Positions 28,774-40,350 of a stretch of DNA of 64,000 nt are shown here, in pieces; the first letter of the stretch is position 1; each line of letters opens with the position of its first letter. The notes under the pieces are model-generated. The model was not told the DNA's origin. It saw nothing but the letters and a program-made list of their open reading frames with translations, and ran no database searches. The stretch comes from an uncultured Kordiimonas sp. (GTDB lineage Bacteria; Pseudomonadota; Alphaproteobacteria; Sphingomonadales; Kordiimonadaceae): NCBI GenBank assembly GCA_947503575.1, contig CANNDZ010000001.1, forward strand, positions 558,001 to 622,000, in the 5' to 3' direction. The position numbers were made by a program, and so were the translations under genes.

Positions 28774-29382
28774 ATGATGTTGTCCATGCCTGCCAAACCT
28801 GAACCAGCCGACGATCCGGCATCCAGTATGAATAACCGTATTGTCGGGCAGGCAGTCCACGACGTGTTTCCAGGTTTCGATATTGAAATTGATGTGCTTG
28901 ATCCAGCGCTGGGTGATGACCTTTCCGCCTTGACCGAAGGGTTGGTCCGGGCGGTACTTGAGGCAGAAGGGTTCGATAGCGGCGCGGCCGGTGAGCTTTA
29001 CGTTCGCGTCGTGTGTGACGCAGAAATGACCGAATTGAACCACAGCCATCGAGGTAAAAATAAGCCAACCAATGTTTTGTCTTTTCAGGCTATAGATACC
29101 GGTGCCCTTGCTGAGGCTTTTGAAAGTGCCGCCACCGGTGGCCCGCCTCTTATGTTGGGAGATATCGTTATCGCAGCGAATGTGGTGATCACTGAAGCTG
29201 TCAGCCAAGGTAAGCAGGTGAAGCATCATTTTGCGCATCTTTTAGTGCATGGGCTTTTACATTTGCTGGGATATGACCATATCCGAGATGAAGACGCCGA
29301 GGTGATGGAGGCCAAAGAGCGAGATATTTTGGCGAGATTTGGTATTTCTGACCCCTACGCAGCGGAGCATGACAATGGCTGA
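28774..29382 (+). CDS. ybeY: Endoribonuclease YbeY
   Basis: HHFAHLLVHGLLHLLGYDH zinc motif. Confidence 0.94.
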   Translation: MMLSMPAKPEPADDPASSMNNRIVGQAVHDVFPGFDIEIDVLDPALGDDLSALTEGLVRAVLEAEGFDSGAAGELYVRVVCDAEMTELNHSHRGKNKPTNVLSFQAIDTGALAEAFESAATGGPPLMLGDIVIAANVVITEAVSQGKQVKHHFAHLLVHGLLHLLGYDHIRDEDAEVMEAKERDILARFGISDPYAAEHDNG

Positions 29383-30367
29383 CAGTCAAAGCCAGCAAGA
29401 TAAAGAGGCTACAGCGCCGTCGACGCCAGCGTCGGGTGGTTTTTTGCGCGCTGTTCGGGAATTTTTTGGGTCAAAACCAAGCGATGTGTCGCTGCGTGAA
29501 AGCCTGGAAGAGGCCATTGAAGAACACGAAGAAGACACCAAGCGGGTCACATTAGGCGAAAAAGAGCGAGAAATGCTCTTTAACGTTCTCGAATATGGTG
29601 AGCTGCGTGTCGTAGACGTTATGGTGCCACGCGGGGATATCGTCGCGGTGCCCAATAACATCGCATTTCAGGATCTGGTGAAGCTGTTTGCCGAAGCAGC
29701 GCACTCACGCATGCCGGTTTTCAGGGAAACTCTGGATGATGTTATCGGCATGGCCCATGTTAAAGATGCCTTGAAGCTGATCGCTGATGGTCAGGACAGC
29801 GAAAGTTTCAAGATGGTGTCAATCCGTAGGCCTGTTTTGTATGTGCCAGCCTCCATGCGCGTTATCGATTTGCTGGCAAAAATGCGTCAGTCGCGCACCC
29901 ACATGGCGGTTGTAGTTGATGAATATGGCGGTACAGACGGCCTTGTGACAGTAGAAGACATGGTTGAAGAAATCGTCGGTGAAATTGAAGATGAGCATGA
30001 CACCGTAGAAGACCCCGAGTTAACGGTATTGCCTGATGGCGGTTTTGATGCAGACGCGCGGCTGGACATTGACGAACTGGAAGAAACGCTTGGCATTGAC
30101 TTGGTTTCTGATGAACGCGCAGAAGAGGTTGGAACTCTTGGTGGCTTAGTATTTTTGCTGGCGGACAGAGTACCGGATATCGGGGAGGTGATCATGCACG
30201 ACAGTGGCCACAAGTTTGAGGTGCTTGACGCTGACCCAAGGCGCATTCGTCGCATTCGCATTCATTTGCCGAAGTCAAAAACAAAACCGAAAATCGAGCG
30301 CGCGAAGTCGGATGCACCTGTCGCTGGTCAGGCTACCCGTGATCCAGCCGCCAATCAGCCGTCCTAA
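29369..30367 (+). CDS. CBS-domain CorC/HlyC-like protein
   Basis: [50 protein letters not shown]. Confidence 0.92.
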   Translation: MTMADSQSQQDKEATAPSTPASGGFLRAVREFFGSKPSDVSLRESLEEAIEEHEEDTKRVTLGEKEREMLFNVLEYGELRVVDVMVPRGDIVAVPNNIAFQDLVKLFAEAAHSRMPVFRETLDDVIGMAHVKDALKLIADGQDSESFKMVSIRRPVLYVPASMRVIDLLAKMRQSRTHMAVVVDEYGGTDGLVTVEDMVEEIVGEIEDEHDTVEDPELTVLPDGGFDADARLDIDELEETLGIDLVSDERAEEVGTLGGLVFLLADRVPDIGEVIMHDSGHKFEVLDADPRRIRRIRIHLPKSKTKPKIERAKSDAPVAGQATRDPAANQPS

Positions 30368-30383
30368 TCAGGGGCTTTATGCG

Positions 30384-32003
30384 ATGAATGATGCGCCGAC
30401 TTATGACGACGATGGACCTGTTACGGTTCGGCTCACAAGGTTCGCTGCGTGGCTGGATGCGAAAGCATCCTGGCGCATGCCCCTTGCGGCGTTTCTGGCA
30501 GGGGCTCTGCTGACAGCGACGTTTGCACCCCTAAGTTTTTTTCCGGCAGCCTTTTTTGCATTTCCCTTGATGGTGTTCTTGCTGGACCAGGCAAAAACAG
30601 CCCGGCATGCCTTTTCCATAGGATGGTGGACCGGGTTCGGGCTTTTCTCTATTGGCCTGACGTGGATCGGTCATTCCTTCACTCAGCAGGATAGTGTGCC
30701 TGTCATTCTGGCGCCTTTCGCCATTCTGGCCCTGGCGGGCCTGATGGCGCTCTATATCGCGCTTGCGTTTGTTGTGTGTTACCGCCTGTGGGTTTCTGGT
30801 CCCTGGCGCATTTTGCTGTTCGCGTCGGTTTGGATGCTGTTTGAATATGGCCGCGGGTTTTTGTTCACTGGTTTTCCCTGGCATCTGGCCGGAACTATGT
30901 GGGCTGACTGGTTGCCTGTGGCCCAGGGTGCGTCACTGTTGAGTATTTATGGTCTTTCAGCATTGACGGTTTTAACCGCGACGTCCCCAGCTGCACTGAT
31001 CAGCACACATTCCAGGGGCCTAGCGTGGGGCGTTATCATTGCACCGATTGCGGCGTTGGTTGCCGTTGCCATATGGGGGCAGGCCCGTTTGGCTGACCAT
31101 GAAACAGAATATGACCTTGCCGTATCACTGCGGCTTGTGCAGGCCAATGTAAAACAAAGTGAAAAATGGCGGTCGCATCTTATTGATTCTCATTTTGACC
31201 GTCATATGCGGCTATCGCGCGGTGACAGCGACCGCGGTCGCGCGGAAGGCGTGAAGCTTGTGATATGGCCGGAAACAGCGGTCCAGCGGGAAACGTTTGA
31301 CCGCGACAGTTCCCTGTTGCGTTGGCGTATGTCCCGGTTGTTGGAGTTTGGTTCTTATGCCATCACCGGTGCACCCCGGTTTCAACGAACGCCTGATGGT
31401 GCGCAGTATTTTAACAGCCTGTTTGCTTTCAACTCTCGTGGTCAGCTTTATGGCCGGTATGACAAGGCCCACCTTGTTCCTTTTGGCGAGTATTTGCCGT
31501 TTCAGAGCTTATTGAATGCCGTCGGGCTCAATCAATTGACAGGGAGCCAGGCCTTCACCTCAGGAGATGGCCCAAAAACGATTCGCTTGCCCGGTGTGCC
31601 GCCATTTTCGCCGCTCATCTGTTACGAAATCATTTTCCCCGGTAAGGTATTGGACCCTAATGACCGGCCTAAATGGCTGCTAAATATTACGAATGATGGC
31701 TGGTTTGGCCTGACCAATGGCCCGTTTCAGCATCTGGGCTTGGCGCGTTTTCGCGCTATCGAAGAAGGGCTACCTGTCGTGCGGGCAGCTAGCACGGGCG
31801 TCAGCACTGTCATTGATGTTTACGGCCGATCTGTTGCCCAGCTTGGGCTGGACCGCGAAGGTATTTTGGATAGTCCGTTGCCAAGAGCGATTGACCCACC
31901 GGCGTATACCACCAGCTTCAAGATGTTGGTAACCTTGGCTGTTTGCCTGATAATAGCCTTGATATTTACTGGTCTTCTGCTGCGGCGCAGAACTGGAAAC
32001 TAA
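30384..32003 (+). CDS. lnt: Apolipoprotein N-acyltransferase
   Basis: WPETAVQRE, LVPFGEYLPF, PLICYEIIFP, LNITNDGWFG. Confidence 0.93.
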   Translation: MNDAPTYDDDGPVTVRLTRFAAWLDAKASWRMPLAAFLAGALLTATFAPLSFFPAAFFAFPLMVFLLDQAKTARHAFSIGWWTGFGLFSIGLTWIGHSFTQQDSVPVILAPFAILALAGLMALYIALAFVVCYRLWVSGPWRILLFASVWMLFEYGRGFLFTGFPWHLAGTMWADWLPVAQGASLLSIYGLSALTVLTATSPAALISTHSRGLAWGVIIAPIAALVAVAIWGQARLADHETEYDLAVSLRLVQANVKQSEKWRSHLIDSHFDRHMRLSRGDSDRGRAEGVKLVIWPETAVQRETFDRDSSLLRWRMSRLLEFGSYAITGAPRFQRTPDGAQYFNSLFAFNSRGQLYGRYDKAHLVPFGEYLPFQSLLNAVGLNQLTGSQAFTSGDGPKTIRLPGVPPFSPLICYEIIFPGKVLDPNDRPKWLLNITNDGWFGLTNGPFQHLGLARFRAIEEGLPVVRAASTGVSTVIDVYGRSVAQLGLDREGILDSPLPRAIDPPAYTTSFKMLVTLAVCLIIALIFTGLLLRRRTGN

Positions 32004-32062
32004 CAAGGCCGCATGCGAAAAAGAGCTTTTCAGGATACAGCCCCTGCGATATAGCGGCGGCC

Positions 32063-32797
32063 ATGACCAACAAATCTGACCATAAAACCCCATTCCAACC
32101 GCCAGAATTGCGGTTTTTTGGACGGCGCAAAGGCCCAACCCTGTCTGATCGCAAGCAGAGTTTGCTGGACGAACTGCTGCCGCGTATATCTGTGCCCATC
32201 AATCCGGAAAAAGACGGGATGCCGGGTGATTTGGACCCCAATGCGATTTTTGACGTGCCGCCGCGCGCCTGCTGGTTGGAAATTGGTTTTGGCAAAGGCG
32301 AACACCTGGCGTGGCAGGCTGACCATAATCCTGATATTGGGCTGATCGGCTGTGAGCCATACCTGAACGGTGTTGCCGGACTGCTAACGCATATCGAAGA
32401 AAATGGTATTTCCAATATCCGCGTGTACGGGGATGATGCCCGTCATGTCTTGAACCGTTTGCCGGATGCATCAATAGACCGGGTTTTTCTGCTGCACCCT
32501 GACCCCTGGCCAAAGCGCCGGCATGCCCGCCGCCGGTTTGTTAATCCGCCGAATCTGGATCAGATCGCGCGGGTGCTGTCTGATGGTGGGGAGTTCCGCG
32601 TCGGCACTGATCACCCCATTTACCGTGAATGGACAGCAGTTCAGATGAGTTTTCGGGACGATTTTGAATGGCTTGCCGACAGCCCTCAAGATTGGCTGGA
32701 GCGTCCGGATGATTGGCCGGAAACCCGCTATGAGGCGAAAGCCCTTGAGGGCCGTGCCACCTATTTCCGGTATCGCCGCCTGTCCCGGCAATCCTGA
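32063..32797 (+). CDS. trmB: tRNA (guanine-N7)-methyltransferase
   Basis: LEIGFGKGEHLAWQA, FLLHPDPWPKRRHARRRF. Confidence 0.95.
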   Translation: MTNKSDHKTPFQPPELRFFGRRKGPTLSDRKQSLLDELLPRISVPINPEKDGMPGDLDPNAIFDVPPRACWLEIGFGKGEHLAWQADHNPDIGLIGCEPYLNGVAGLLTHIEENGISNIRVYGDDARHVLNRLPDASIDRVFLLHPDPWPKRRHARRRFVNPPNLDQIARVLSDGGEFRVGTDHPIYREWTAVQMSFRDDFEWLADSPQDWLERPDDWPETRYEAKALEGRATYFRYRRLSRQS

Positions 32798-32907
32798 TCT
32801 GTTGCAATTCCGGCCTGGTACAGAACGATTCCTGCAAAATCCGGGATTTGGCTCTTGCAGCCACAGGGACTTGCGCGTATATAAAGGCCAATTCTCCTGG
32901 ATTGTTG

Positions 32908-32946
32908 GTTATGTTCCAGGGTGGGCAACGCCCGCTCAGCCATAAC
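32908..32946 (+). other. Potential structured leader/terminator hairpin upstream of rimP
   Basis: GTTATG(32908-32913)/CATAAC(32941-32946) enclosing GTGGGC-AAC-GCCCGC(32921-32935). Confidence 0.4.
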
Positions 32947-33007
32947 GCATACCTTTGATCCAGTCAGCGCTGTTTACTGCGCGCTGTGGTGGCAGAAAGG
33001 ACGATGA

Positions 33008-33520
33008 GTGACGGAAGCATCCGTTCAAATACGTGAACTGATCGAATCAGCAGTTGAAGGCCTGGGCTTTGAACTGGTGCGCGTGACCTATGGTGGTGGC
33101 AGGAAGCCAACGCTGCAGATCATGGCCGAGCGTCCAGACGGCACAATGTCAGTTGATGACTGTGCGCGCGTATCACGAGAGATTTCACTCATTTTGGATG
33201 TTGAAGACCCACTGCCCGGTGAGTATTTGCTGGAAGTCAGTTCCCCCGGCGTTGACAGGCCGCTGACACGCGCCAAGGATTTTGAGCGCTGGGTTGGATT
33301 TGAGACAAAGGTCGAACTTGTGACACAGATTGATGGTCGCAGGCGCTTTAAGGGCCGGATGACATCCTTCGATGGCTCAGAAGTGGTGATCGAAACGGAT
33401 GAAGGTGACGTGGTTTTGCCATTTGCTGATATTGCAAAAGCAAAATTGATCCTGACAGATGAATTATTGGCCGCGGTGCAGCAATCTGCTCCCGGCGATG
33501 AAGAAAGCACCCAGCACTAG
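33008..33520 (+). CDS. rimP: Ribosome maturation factor RimP
   Basis: VEGLGFELVRVTYGG, YLLEVSSPGVDRPL; GTG start; upstream of nusA. Confidence 0.95.
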   Translation: MTEASVQIRELIESAVEGLGFELVRVTYGGGRKPTLQIMAERPDGTMSVDDCARVSREISLILDVEDPLPGEYLLEVSSPGVDRPLTRAKDFERWVGFETKVELVTQIDGRRRFKGRMTSFDGSEVVIETDEGDVVLPFADIAKAKLILTDELLAAVQQSAPGDEESTQH

Positions 33521-33574
33521 CGGCTGGAAACTGAAAGCTGGTGGGGCAAGCCCCCCTTAAGCGATGGAGTAAAG

Positions 33575-35203
33575 ATGATGGCAACTGCTGTCAGTGCAAA
33601 CAGGCTGGAACTTCTGCAGATTGCAGAGCTGGTCGCGCGCGAAAAAGTGATCGACAAGGAAATCGTTCTGGAAGCGATGGAAGATGCTATCCAGAAAGCA
33701 GCGCGGTCACGGTACGGCGCTGAAAATGAGATCCGGGCACAGATCGATAAAAACACCGGTGACATTCGGCTTTTCCGGGTTCTTGAGGTTGTTGAAGAGG
33801 TTGAAGAACCTGCGGTTCAAATCAGCCTTGAAGATGCGCGCGAAGACAAACCTGACGCTGAGATTGGTGACTATCTCGCTTCAAGCTTGCCGCCGATGGA
33901 CTTTGGCCGTATCGCCGCCCAGACCGCAAAGCAGGTTATCGTTCAAAAAGTGCGCGATGCCGAGCGTCAACGCCAGTACGATGAGTTTAAAGACCGCGTC
34001 GGTGAAATCATCACCGGTATCGTCAAGCGCGTAGAATATGGCAATGTGATCGTTGATCTGGGTAATGCCGAAGCCATTATGCGCCGCGACCAGGTTATTC
34101 CGCGGGAGCATGTACGCCAAAACGAGCGTATGCGTGGCTTTATCTATGAAGTCCGCCGCGAAAACCGGGGCCCTCAGATATTCATGTCGCGGACAAAACC
34201 GGAATTTATGGGTGCTTTGTTCGCTCAGGAAGTGCCTGAAATCTATGACGGCATTATTGAAATTCGGTCTGTGGCTCGTGATCCGGGCAGCCGTGCGAAA
34301 ATTGCCGTAATTTCAAACGACAATTCGATTGACCCCGTTGGTGCCTGTGTTGGCATGCGCGGTAGCCGTGTTCAGGCTGTGGTGAACGAACTGCAGGGTG
34401 AGAAGATCGATATCATCCCATGGTCGCCTGATGTGGCATCATTTATCGTTAATGCCCTGCAGCCTGCTGAAGTGGCAAAAGTGGTTCTTGATGAAGAGCG
34501 CACACGGGTTGAGGTTGTTGTGCCTGATGATCAGCTTTCGCTGGCCATCGGTCGCCGCGGTCAGAATGTGCGCTTGGCAAGCCAGCTTACCGGCTGGACC
34601 ATCGACATCATGACCGAAGCAGAAGAAAGCGAGCGTCGCCAGGAAGAGTTTATGGCGCAAAGTGCGCGCTTTATGGAAGCGTTGGATGTAGACGATACCT
34701 TGGCACACTTGCTGGTCGCGGAAGGCTTCACCGAAGTTGAAGAAGTCGCCTATGTTGAAATTGGTGAGCTTCTGGGTGTTGAAGGTTTTGACGAAGATCT
34801 GGCTGCCGAGTTGCAGCGCCGTGCTAACGACTTCCTGGAAGCCGAAGCCCGTGCCGCAGACGAAAAACGCATCGAAATGGGCGTTGAAGACGCGCTAGCA
34901 GATGTTGAAGGTCTTACACCGCAAATGTTGGTCAAACTTGGTGAAGATCAGGTCAAAACACTGGAAGACTTCGCTGGATGTGCAGCGGATGAGCTAACCA
35001 GTAAAGAAGACGGCATTTTGCGTAGTTTCCCGCTTACCGAAGTGGATGCAAGTGCGATGGTGATGTCTGCGCGTGTGGCGCTCGGATGGTTGACGGCTGA
35101 AGAAGCTTTTGGCAGCCATGATGAAGAGGAAGCCGAAGGTGATGCTGCCGGTGATGAAGCCGAAGGCGGTGAAGACGTGGCCGTAGAAGAGGCCGGGGTA
35201 TAA
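33575..35203 (+). CDS. nusA: Transcription termination/antitermination factor NusA
   Basis: S1 and KH domains: PVGACVGMRGSRVQAVVNELQGEKIDII, LAIGRRGQNVRLASQLTGW. Confidence 0.97.
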   Translation: MMATAVSANRLELLQIAELVAREKVIDKEIVLEAMEDAIQKAARSRYGAENEIRAQIDKNTGDIRLFRVLEVVEEVEEPAVQISLEDAREDKPDAEIGDYLASSLPPMDFGRIAAQTAKQVIVQKVRDAERQRQYDEFKDRVGEIITGIVKRVEYGNVIVDLGNAEAIMRRDQVIPREHVRQNERMRGFIYEVRRENRGPQIFMSRTKPEFMGALFAQEVPEIYDGIIEIRSVARDPGSRAKIAVISNDNSIDPVGACVGMRGSRVQAVVNELQGEKIDIIPWSPDVASFIVNALQPAEVAKVVLDEERTRVEVVVPDDQLSLAIGRRGQNVRLASQLTGWTIDIMTEAEESERRQEEFMAQSARFMEALDVDDTLAHLLVAEGFTEVEEVAYVEIGELLGVEGFDEDLAAELQRRANDFLEAEARAADEKRIEMGVEDALADVEGLTPQMLVKLGEDQVKTLEDFAGCAADELTSKEDGILRSFPLTEVDASAMVMSARVALGWLTAEEAFGSHDEEEAEGDAAGDEAEGGEDVAVEEAGV

Positions 35204-35230
35204 AGGCGACAGGGCAGAGGGGAGCGTCCG

Positions 35231-35845
35231 ATGCCTGAACGCCGCTGTGTCCTGACACACCAGTCTGCGCCCACACAAGGGCTTGTCAGGCTAGTGCTGG
35301 GGCCAGATGAAACCCTGGTGCCTGATGTAGCTGCCAAACTACCGGGTCGCGGTGTGTGGATATCGGCGGACGGACCCTTGGTCCGCGAAGAGATTAAAAA
35401 AGGCCGCTTGATAAGAGCGGCCAGCAGGTCACTAAAGACAGCTCTTAAAAAAGATGCTGTACCGCAGGACCTGGTGGATAAAATTGTTGGCTTGCTGGCC
35501 AAACGCTGCCTGGACAGGTTGGGGCTGGAACAGCGAGCAGGAAACCTGGTGACAGGTTTTGATAAGATCAAGGCGGCGCTCGCCAAAAAAGGGACGGCAG
35601 AACCGGCTCTTATGGTAGCGGCGACAGACGGGGCGGCAGATGGTCGCCAGAAGATTAGAGCGGCAGTTGGCAAGCATGTGCCAGTCGTCGATTTGTTTGA
35701 CCGGGATCAGCTCTCTGCTGCACTTGGTCGTGAAAATGTAGTTCATGTGCTGCTATTAAAAAGCGGCGGCACGGAAAACTTTAAGGCTGATATTAGCCGA
35801 CTAGCGGGTTTATCTGTTAAAGAAGAACCCAAGGCGCGCGAGTAA
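35231..35845 (+). CDS. YlxR-like RNA-binding protein with C-terminal L7Ae-like region
   Basis: N-terminal [23 protein letters not shown]...LPGRGVWIS; position between nusA and infB. Confidence 0.88.
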   Translation: MPERRCVLTHQSAPTQGLVRLVLGPDETLVPDVAAKLPGRGVWISADGPLVREEIKKGRLIRAASRSLKTALKKDAVPQDLVDKIVGLLAKRCLDRLGLEQRAGNLVTGFDKIKAALAKKGTAEPALMVAATDGAADGRQKIRAAVGKHVPVVDLFDRDQLSAALGRENVVHVLLLKSGGTENFKADISRLAGLSVKEEPKARE

Positions 35846-35867
35846 GCGCAGAGGAACGAAGAACAGT

Positions 35868-38465
35868 ATGAGCGACGAAAAGAAATTATCATTGTCCGGC
35901 CGCACAACCCTTGGCGTAGGTAAAGGTGTTGAAACCGGTCAGGTTCGTCAAAATTTCAGCCATGGTCGCAGCAAGGCGGTTGTGGTTGAACGCAAGAAGA
36001 AGCGTATCCTCACCAAAGGTGGTGCGGCGGAACCTGCCACGCAAGCTCCTGCGCCGCAGTCGCCCAAAGCGTATGTGCCCAAAAAGCCTGCCGCCAATGC
36101 AGGCCATAATCTGACGGACGCAGAGCTGGAAAATCGTCAGCGTGTGCTCGATGAGGCCAATAAGCGCGCTGAGGAAGAGAAAAAGCAACTTGCAGCGCTT
36201 GAAGCTGAGCGCAAGCGCCGCGCCGAGGAAGAAGCCGCCAATTATGATGCGGAGGCTGATGCTCGCCAACAGGCTGAAGACGATGCCAAGAAGCGCGCTG
36301 AATTGGCTGCAAAAGACAAGGCTGAAGCAGAAGCTGCACAAAAAGCTGCTGAAGAACAGGCTGCCCGCGAAAAAGCAGAAGAAGAAGCGCGTCAAAAAGC
36401 AGAGCTGGAAGCGCGTGCGGTTCAACTGCGCAAAGCAACCGAAGCCCGCACAGCTGGTGGCGACGCAACTGACGCTGCACGTCAAGGCAAGCCGAAGCGG
36501 AAAGACAAAAAGGGGGGTGGCGCTCAAGACCGCAACCAACGCGGGCGCGGGCGCGGTGATGATCGCGGACGTCGGGGACGCCTGACGATTTCAACGGCAA
36601 CTGCGGGCGACGAACGTCAGCGATCTCTTGCGGCCTACAAGCGGGCACAAGCCAAGAAACGTGCGGCGGAATTGGGCGGCGTGCAGCAACCGCAGCAACG
36701 TCAGTCCCGTGAAATTATCGTTCCAGAAGGCATTACCGTTCAGGAACTGGCGCAGCGGATGGCTGAAAAAGCAACCGCCGTTATGAAGGCGCTGATGAAT
36801 ATGGGCATGATGGCTACCATCAACGACACGCTGGATCAGGATACGGCCCAGCTTATTGTGGAAGAATTTGGCCACACCATCAAACGGGTCAGCGAAGCCG
36901 ACGTAGAAATTGGTCTTGTTGGCGCGGAAGATACCGATGCAGATCTGTACCCGCGTGCGCCTATTGTTACCGTTATGGGCCATGTGGATCATGGCAAAAC
37001 CTCACTTTTGGACGCCTTGCGCAAAGCAAACGTGGTGTCGGGCGAAGCTGGCGGTATCACACAGCATATTGGTGCGTATCAGGTCGCGGTGGACGGCGGC
37101 GACAAGATCACGTTCCTGGATACACCGGGTCACGCCGCCTTTACCCAAATGCGGGCGCGCGGTGCCAGCGTAACAGATATCGTTATCTTGGTTGTTGCTG
37201 CTGATGATGGCGTGATGCCGCAAACAATTGAAGCCATCAATCACTCCAAAGCTGCTGACGTACCGATGATTGTGGCCATCAACAAAATGGACCGCGAGGG
37301 CGCAGACCCACAGCGGGTACGCAACGAACTGTTGCAGCATGAAGTCGTGCTTGAAACCTTCCAGGGCGATACCCAGGAAGTTGAAGTGTCGGCCATCACA
37401 GGCATGGGCCTTGATAAGCTGAAGGAAGCGATTGCGCTGCAGGCGGAAATTCTGGAATTGAAAGCCAATCCGGACCGCGCCGCAGAAGGTGTGGTCGTGG
37501 AAGCCAAGTTGGACAAAGGCCGTGGCCCTGTTGCAACTGTGCTGGTACAACGCGGCACCCTGAGAGTTGGTGATATATTTGTCGCCGGGGCCGAATGGGG
37601 TCGTGTGCGGGCATTGGTCAATGATAAAGGCAGCCAGGTAAAAGAGGCAGGTCCAAGCCTGCCGGTTGAAGTGCTTGGCCTGAACGGTGCGCCAGGTGCG
37701 GGTGATGATTTTGCGGTTGTTGAAAGCGAAGCACGAGCTCGTGAAGTGGCTGATTATCGCCAAGATCAGGCGCGCAAGAAGCGTCAGGCAGCGACAGCAG
37801 CTCCCAAAACGCTGGAGAGCATCTTCTCGAACCTCAAGGACTCGGAAGGCTTGCAAACCTTTGATGTTGTTATCAAGGCGGATGTTCAAGGGTCGGTTGA
37901 AGCCATTACGCAGGCGCTTGAAAAAGCGGGCAACGACGACATTCAGTGCCGGGTTATTCACGGTGCTGTGGGCGGTATCACCGAAGCGGACATTACCCTT
38001 GCCAACGCATCTAATGCGCTGGTGATTGGCTTTAATGTTCGCCCCAATAAGCAAGCTCGCGATGCTGCGGAAACCGATGGTATTACCATCAAATACTATT
38101 CCATCATCTATGATCTGATTGACGAAGTGAAAGCAGCGATGGCTGGTCAGCTTGGTCCAGAGTTCAAAGAGAACATCATTGGCCGCGCTGATATTAAAGA
38201 TGCGTTCCAGGCTGGCAAAGCAGGGAAAGCAGCTGGTTGTATGGTCACCGAAGGGTCGATCCGCAACGATCTGAAAGCGCGCATTTTGCGCGATGATGTC
38301 ATTATCTATGAAGGCCAGATTGATAACCTGCGCCGGTTCAAAGATGATGTGAAAAAGGTGGACGCTGGTCAGGAATGTGGTTTGACGTTTGAAAATTACC
38401 ATGACTTCAAATCAGGCGATGTCCTTGAAGTGTATGAACTGGAAGAGATGGAGCGCGTTCTCTAA
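35868..38465 (+). CDS. infB: Translation initiation factor IF-2
   Basis: [39 protein letters not shown]. Confidence 0.98.
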   Translation: MSDEKKLSLSGRTTLGVGKGVETGQVRQNFSHGRSKAVVVERKKKRILTKGGAAEPATQAPAPQSPKAYVPKKPAANAGHNLTDAELENRQRVLDEANKRAEEEKKQLAALEAERKRRAEEEAANYDAEADARQQAEDDAKKRAELAAKDKAEAEAAQKAAEEQAAREKAEEEARQKAELEARAVQLRKATEARTAGGDATDAARQGKPKRKDKKGGGAQDRNQRGRGRGDDRGRRGRLTISTATAGDERQRSLAAYKRAQAKKRAAELGGVQQPQQRQSREIIVPEGITVQELAQRMAEKATAVMKALMNMGMMATINDTLDQDTAQLIVEEFGHTIKRVSEADVEIGLVGAEDTDADLYPRAPIVTVMGHVDHGKTSLLDALRKANVVSGEAGGITQHIGAYQVAVDGGDKITFLDTPGHAAFTQMRARGASVTDIVILVVAADDGVMPQTIEAINHSKAADVPMIVAINKMDREGADPQRVRNELLQHEVVLETFQGDTQEVEVSAITGMGLDKLKEAIALQAEILELKANPDRAAEGVVVEAKLDKGRGPVATVLVQRGTLRVGDIFVAGAEWGRVRALVNDKGSQVKEAGPSLPVEVLGLNGAPGAGDDFAVVESEARAREVADYRQDQARKKRQAATAAPKTLESIFSNLKDSEGLQTFDVVIKADVQGSVEAITQALEKAGNDDIQCRVIHGAVGGITEADITLANASNALVIGFNVRPNKQARDAAETDGITIKYYSIIYDLIDEVKAAMAGQLGPEFKENIIGRADIKDAFQAGKAGKAAGCMVTEGSIRNDLKARILRDDVIIYEGQIDNLRRFKDDVKKVDAGQECGLTFENYHDFKSGDVLEVYELEEMERVL

Positions 38466-38540
38466 GAGCGCGGCTTCATCGTCCTCCAGAGCGTGCAGAA
38501 CGCTCAAAACGCACGGGCTTGAATACTGAGAGCAACAACA

Positions 38541-38948
38541 ATGTCCAGACGAGAGCATACCGGGGGTGGACCCAGCCTGCGCCTTTTGCGCGTGGGTGAA
38601 AACGTGCGTCATGCCATTTCAGCCATCCTGACGCGCGGTGATGTGCAAGACCCTGACCTGGCGGGTGCATCTGTGACAGTTTCCGAAGTTCGCGTTAGCC
38701 CAGACCTGCGCAATGCAACCGTTTTTGTGATGCCGCTGGGCGGTGATAAAGACGGCTCTATCACCAAAGCGCTGAATAAAAACAGTGCTTTCATCCGCGG
38801 TGAAATGAGCAAGGTTGTGCATATGAAATATATGCCGCGACTGGCGTTCAAAATTGATGAAAGCTTTGATGAAGCAAGCCATATTGATGCGTTGTTGAAA
38901 AACCCGAAGGTTCAGCGCGACCTGGAGGGACCGGAGGACGATGCCTGA
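38541..38948 (+). CDS. rbfA: Ribosome-binding factor A
   Basis: VTVSEVRVSPDLRNATVFVMPLG; synteny. Confidence 0.95.
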   Translation: MSRREHTGGGPSLRLLRVGENVRHAISAILTRGDVQDPDLAGASVTVSEVRVSPDLRNATVFVMPLGGDKDGSITKALNKNSAFIRGEMSKVVHMKYMPRLAFKIDESFDEASHIDALLKNPKVQRDLEGPEDDA

Positions 38949-39847
38949 TGGCGCGCCGCCGCAAGGGCGATAAGGTTGACGGCTGGTTGGTGATCGACAA
39001 ACCGCTGGGCGCTTCAAGCGCAAAAGCTGTTGCTATCGTTAAACGTACGCTCAATGCCCAAAAGGTTGGCCATGGCGGTACCCTTGATCCTATGGCCACG
39101 GGTATTTTGCCCATTGGTCTGGGCGAAGCCACAAAAACCATGCCTTTCATTGTGGATGCCACGAAGGACTATGACTTTACAGTAAAATGGGGCGTGGCAA
39201 CCGATTCGGCAGACCGCGAAGGCCAAATCATCCATTCGGGCGGTCATATCCCTGAAAAAGCGGCGATAGAAGCAATTTTACCAGACTTTACCGGGAATAT
39301 TGAACAGGTGCCGCCCGCGCACAGCGCTGTGAAGGTAAACGGTAAACGTGCCTATGAGCTTGCCCGCGCGGGTGAAACGGTTGTCTTGCAAAAAAGATTG
39401 GTTGAAATTCAATCGCTTAGCCTTGTTTCGCACGATGCTGATGCGGGCGAAAGCTGTTTTCACGTGGTGTGCGGTAAAGGGACATATGTGCGCTCTTTGG
39501 GCCGTGATATTGCAACAAGTCTGGACACTTATGGTCATTTAACGGCGCTGCGCCGCACCCGTGTTGGGCCATTTGCTTTGGATGCTTCGATTTCGCTGGA
39601 AAACCTAGAGGAGTTGAGCCATAGTGCGCCCGCCGCGGGCCTGCTGCGGCCGATTACGACAGCGCTGGACGACATCCCGGCGGTTGCCGTGACGGCCCTG
39701 GAAGCCGCTGACCTTAAACAAGGTCGGCCCATCCAACAGACCGGGGTTAAGCAGGGCATCTGTTATTGTATGGACGGTGACATACCGGTCGCGATTGCAG
39801 AAGTTATGGACGAAATGGTTCGTCCGCTGCGGGTCTTCAATATGTAA
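38948..39847 (+). CDS. truB: tRNA pseudouridine synthase B
   Basis: [36 protein letters not shown]. Confidence 0.97.
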   Translation: MARRRKGDKVDGWLVIDKPLGASSAKAVAIVKRTLNAQKVGHGGTLDPMATGILPIGLGEATKTMPFIVDATKDYDFTVKWGVATDSADREGQIIHSGGHIPEKAAIEAILPDFTGNIEQVPPAHSAVKVNGKRAYELARAGETVVLQKRLVEIQSLSLVSHDADAGESCFHVVCGKGTYVRSLGRDIATSLDTYGHLTALRRTRVGPFALDASISLENLEELSHSAPAAGLLRPITTALDDIPAVAVTALEAADLKQGRPIQQTGVKQGICYCMDGDIPVAIAEVMDEMVRPLRVFNM

Positions 39848-39864
39848 TTTTTAGGAGAAGATCG

Positions 39865-40134
39865 ATGTCGATTACTGCTGATAAGAAACAAGAACTGATC
39901 AAAGAGTTCGCAACACAAGAGGGCGATACCGGTTCACCGGAAGTACAAGTTGCCATCCTGTCTTCGCGCATTTCGACGCTGACTGAGCACTTTAAGGACC
40001 ACAAAAAGGATAACCATTCCCGTCGTGGTCTGATCAAGATGGTAAACCAGCGCCGTAAACTTCTTGACTACCTCAAAGGCAAAGACCAGGAGCGTTACAA
40101 AACGCTGATCGGTCGGCTGGGTCTTCGGAAGTAA
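39865..40134 (+). CDS. rpsO: 30S ribosomal protein S15
   Basis: 89 aa, [36 protein letters not shown]. Confidence 0.98.
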   Translation: MSITADKKQELIKEFATQEGDTGSPEVQVAILSSRISTLTEHFKDHKKDNHSRRGLIKMVNQRRKLLDYLKGKDQERYKTLIGRLGLRK

Positions 40135-40146
40135 GCTGATCAAAAT

Positions 40147-40179
40147 GGCCGGTCCAGTTGGACCGGCCTTCTTGCTTTT
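40147..40179 (+). terminator. Intrinsic terminator after rpsO
   Basis: GGCCGGTCC-AGTT-GGACCGGCC perfect 9-bp stem followed by TTCTTGCTTTT. Confidence 0.85.
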
Positions 40180-40273
40180 CAGGGGGTTGAAGAGCGGACC
40201 TTGTTCCCGTTTCCTCATATCAAAAGCAAGACCCTTTCCGCCAACATGGGGTTGGCAGGAAGACACAGAAGAA

Positions 40274-40335
40274 GGATATGCCCATAGGGGGTATATCCGG
40301 GCCTAGCTGGCGGAAAAACGAAACCCAGCGGCCCG
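40274..40335 (+). promoter_or_regulatory. Two tandem hairpins in pnp leader (possible RNase III/autoregulatory leader)
   Basis: GGATATGCCC(40274-40283)/GGGTATATCC(40289-40298) with one G-U; CGGGCC(40298-40303)/GGCCCG(40330-40335) with inner GCTGG/CCAGC. Confidence 0.5.
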
Positions 40336-40350
40336 TATAAAGGTAAAAAT

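Noticed and set aside
35889-38402. Long antisense ORFs opposite infB (216, 212 and 466 aa)
   Set aside because: Shadow ORFs opposite strongly supported infB; Phe/Cys/His-rich compositions typical of antisense frames.
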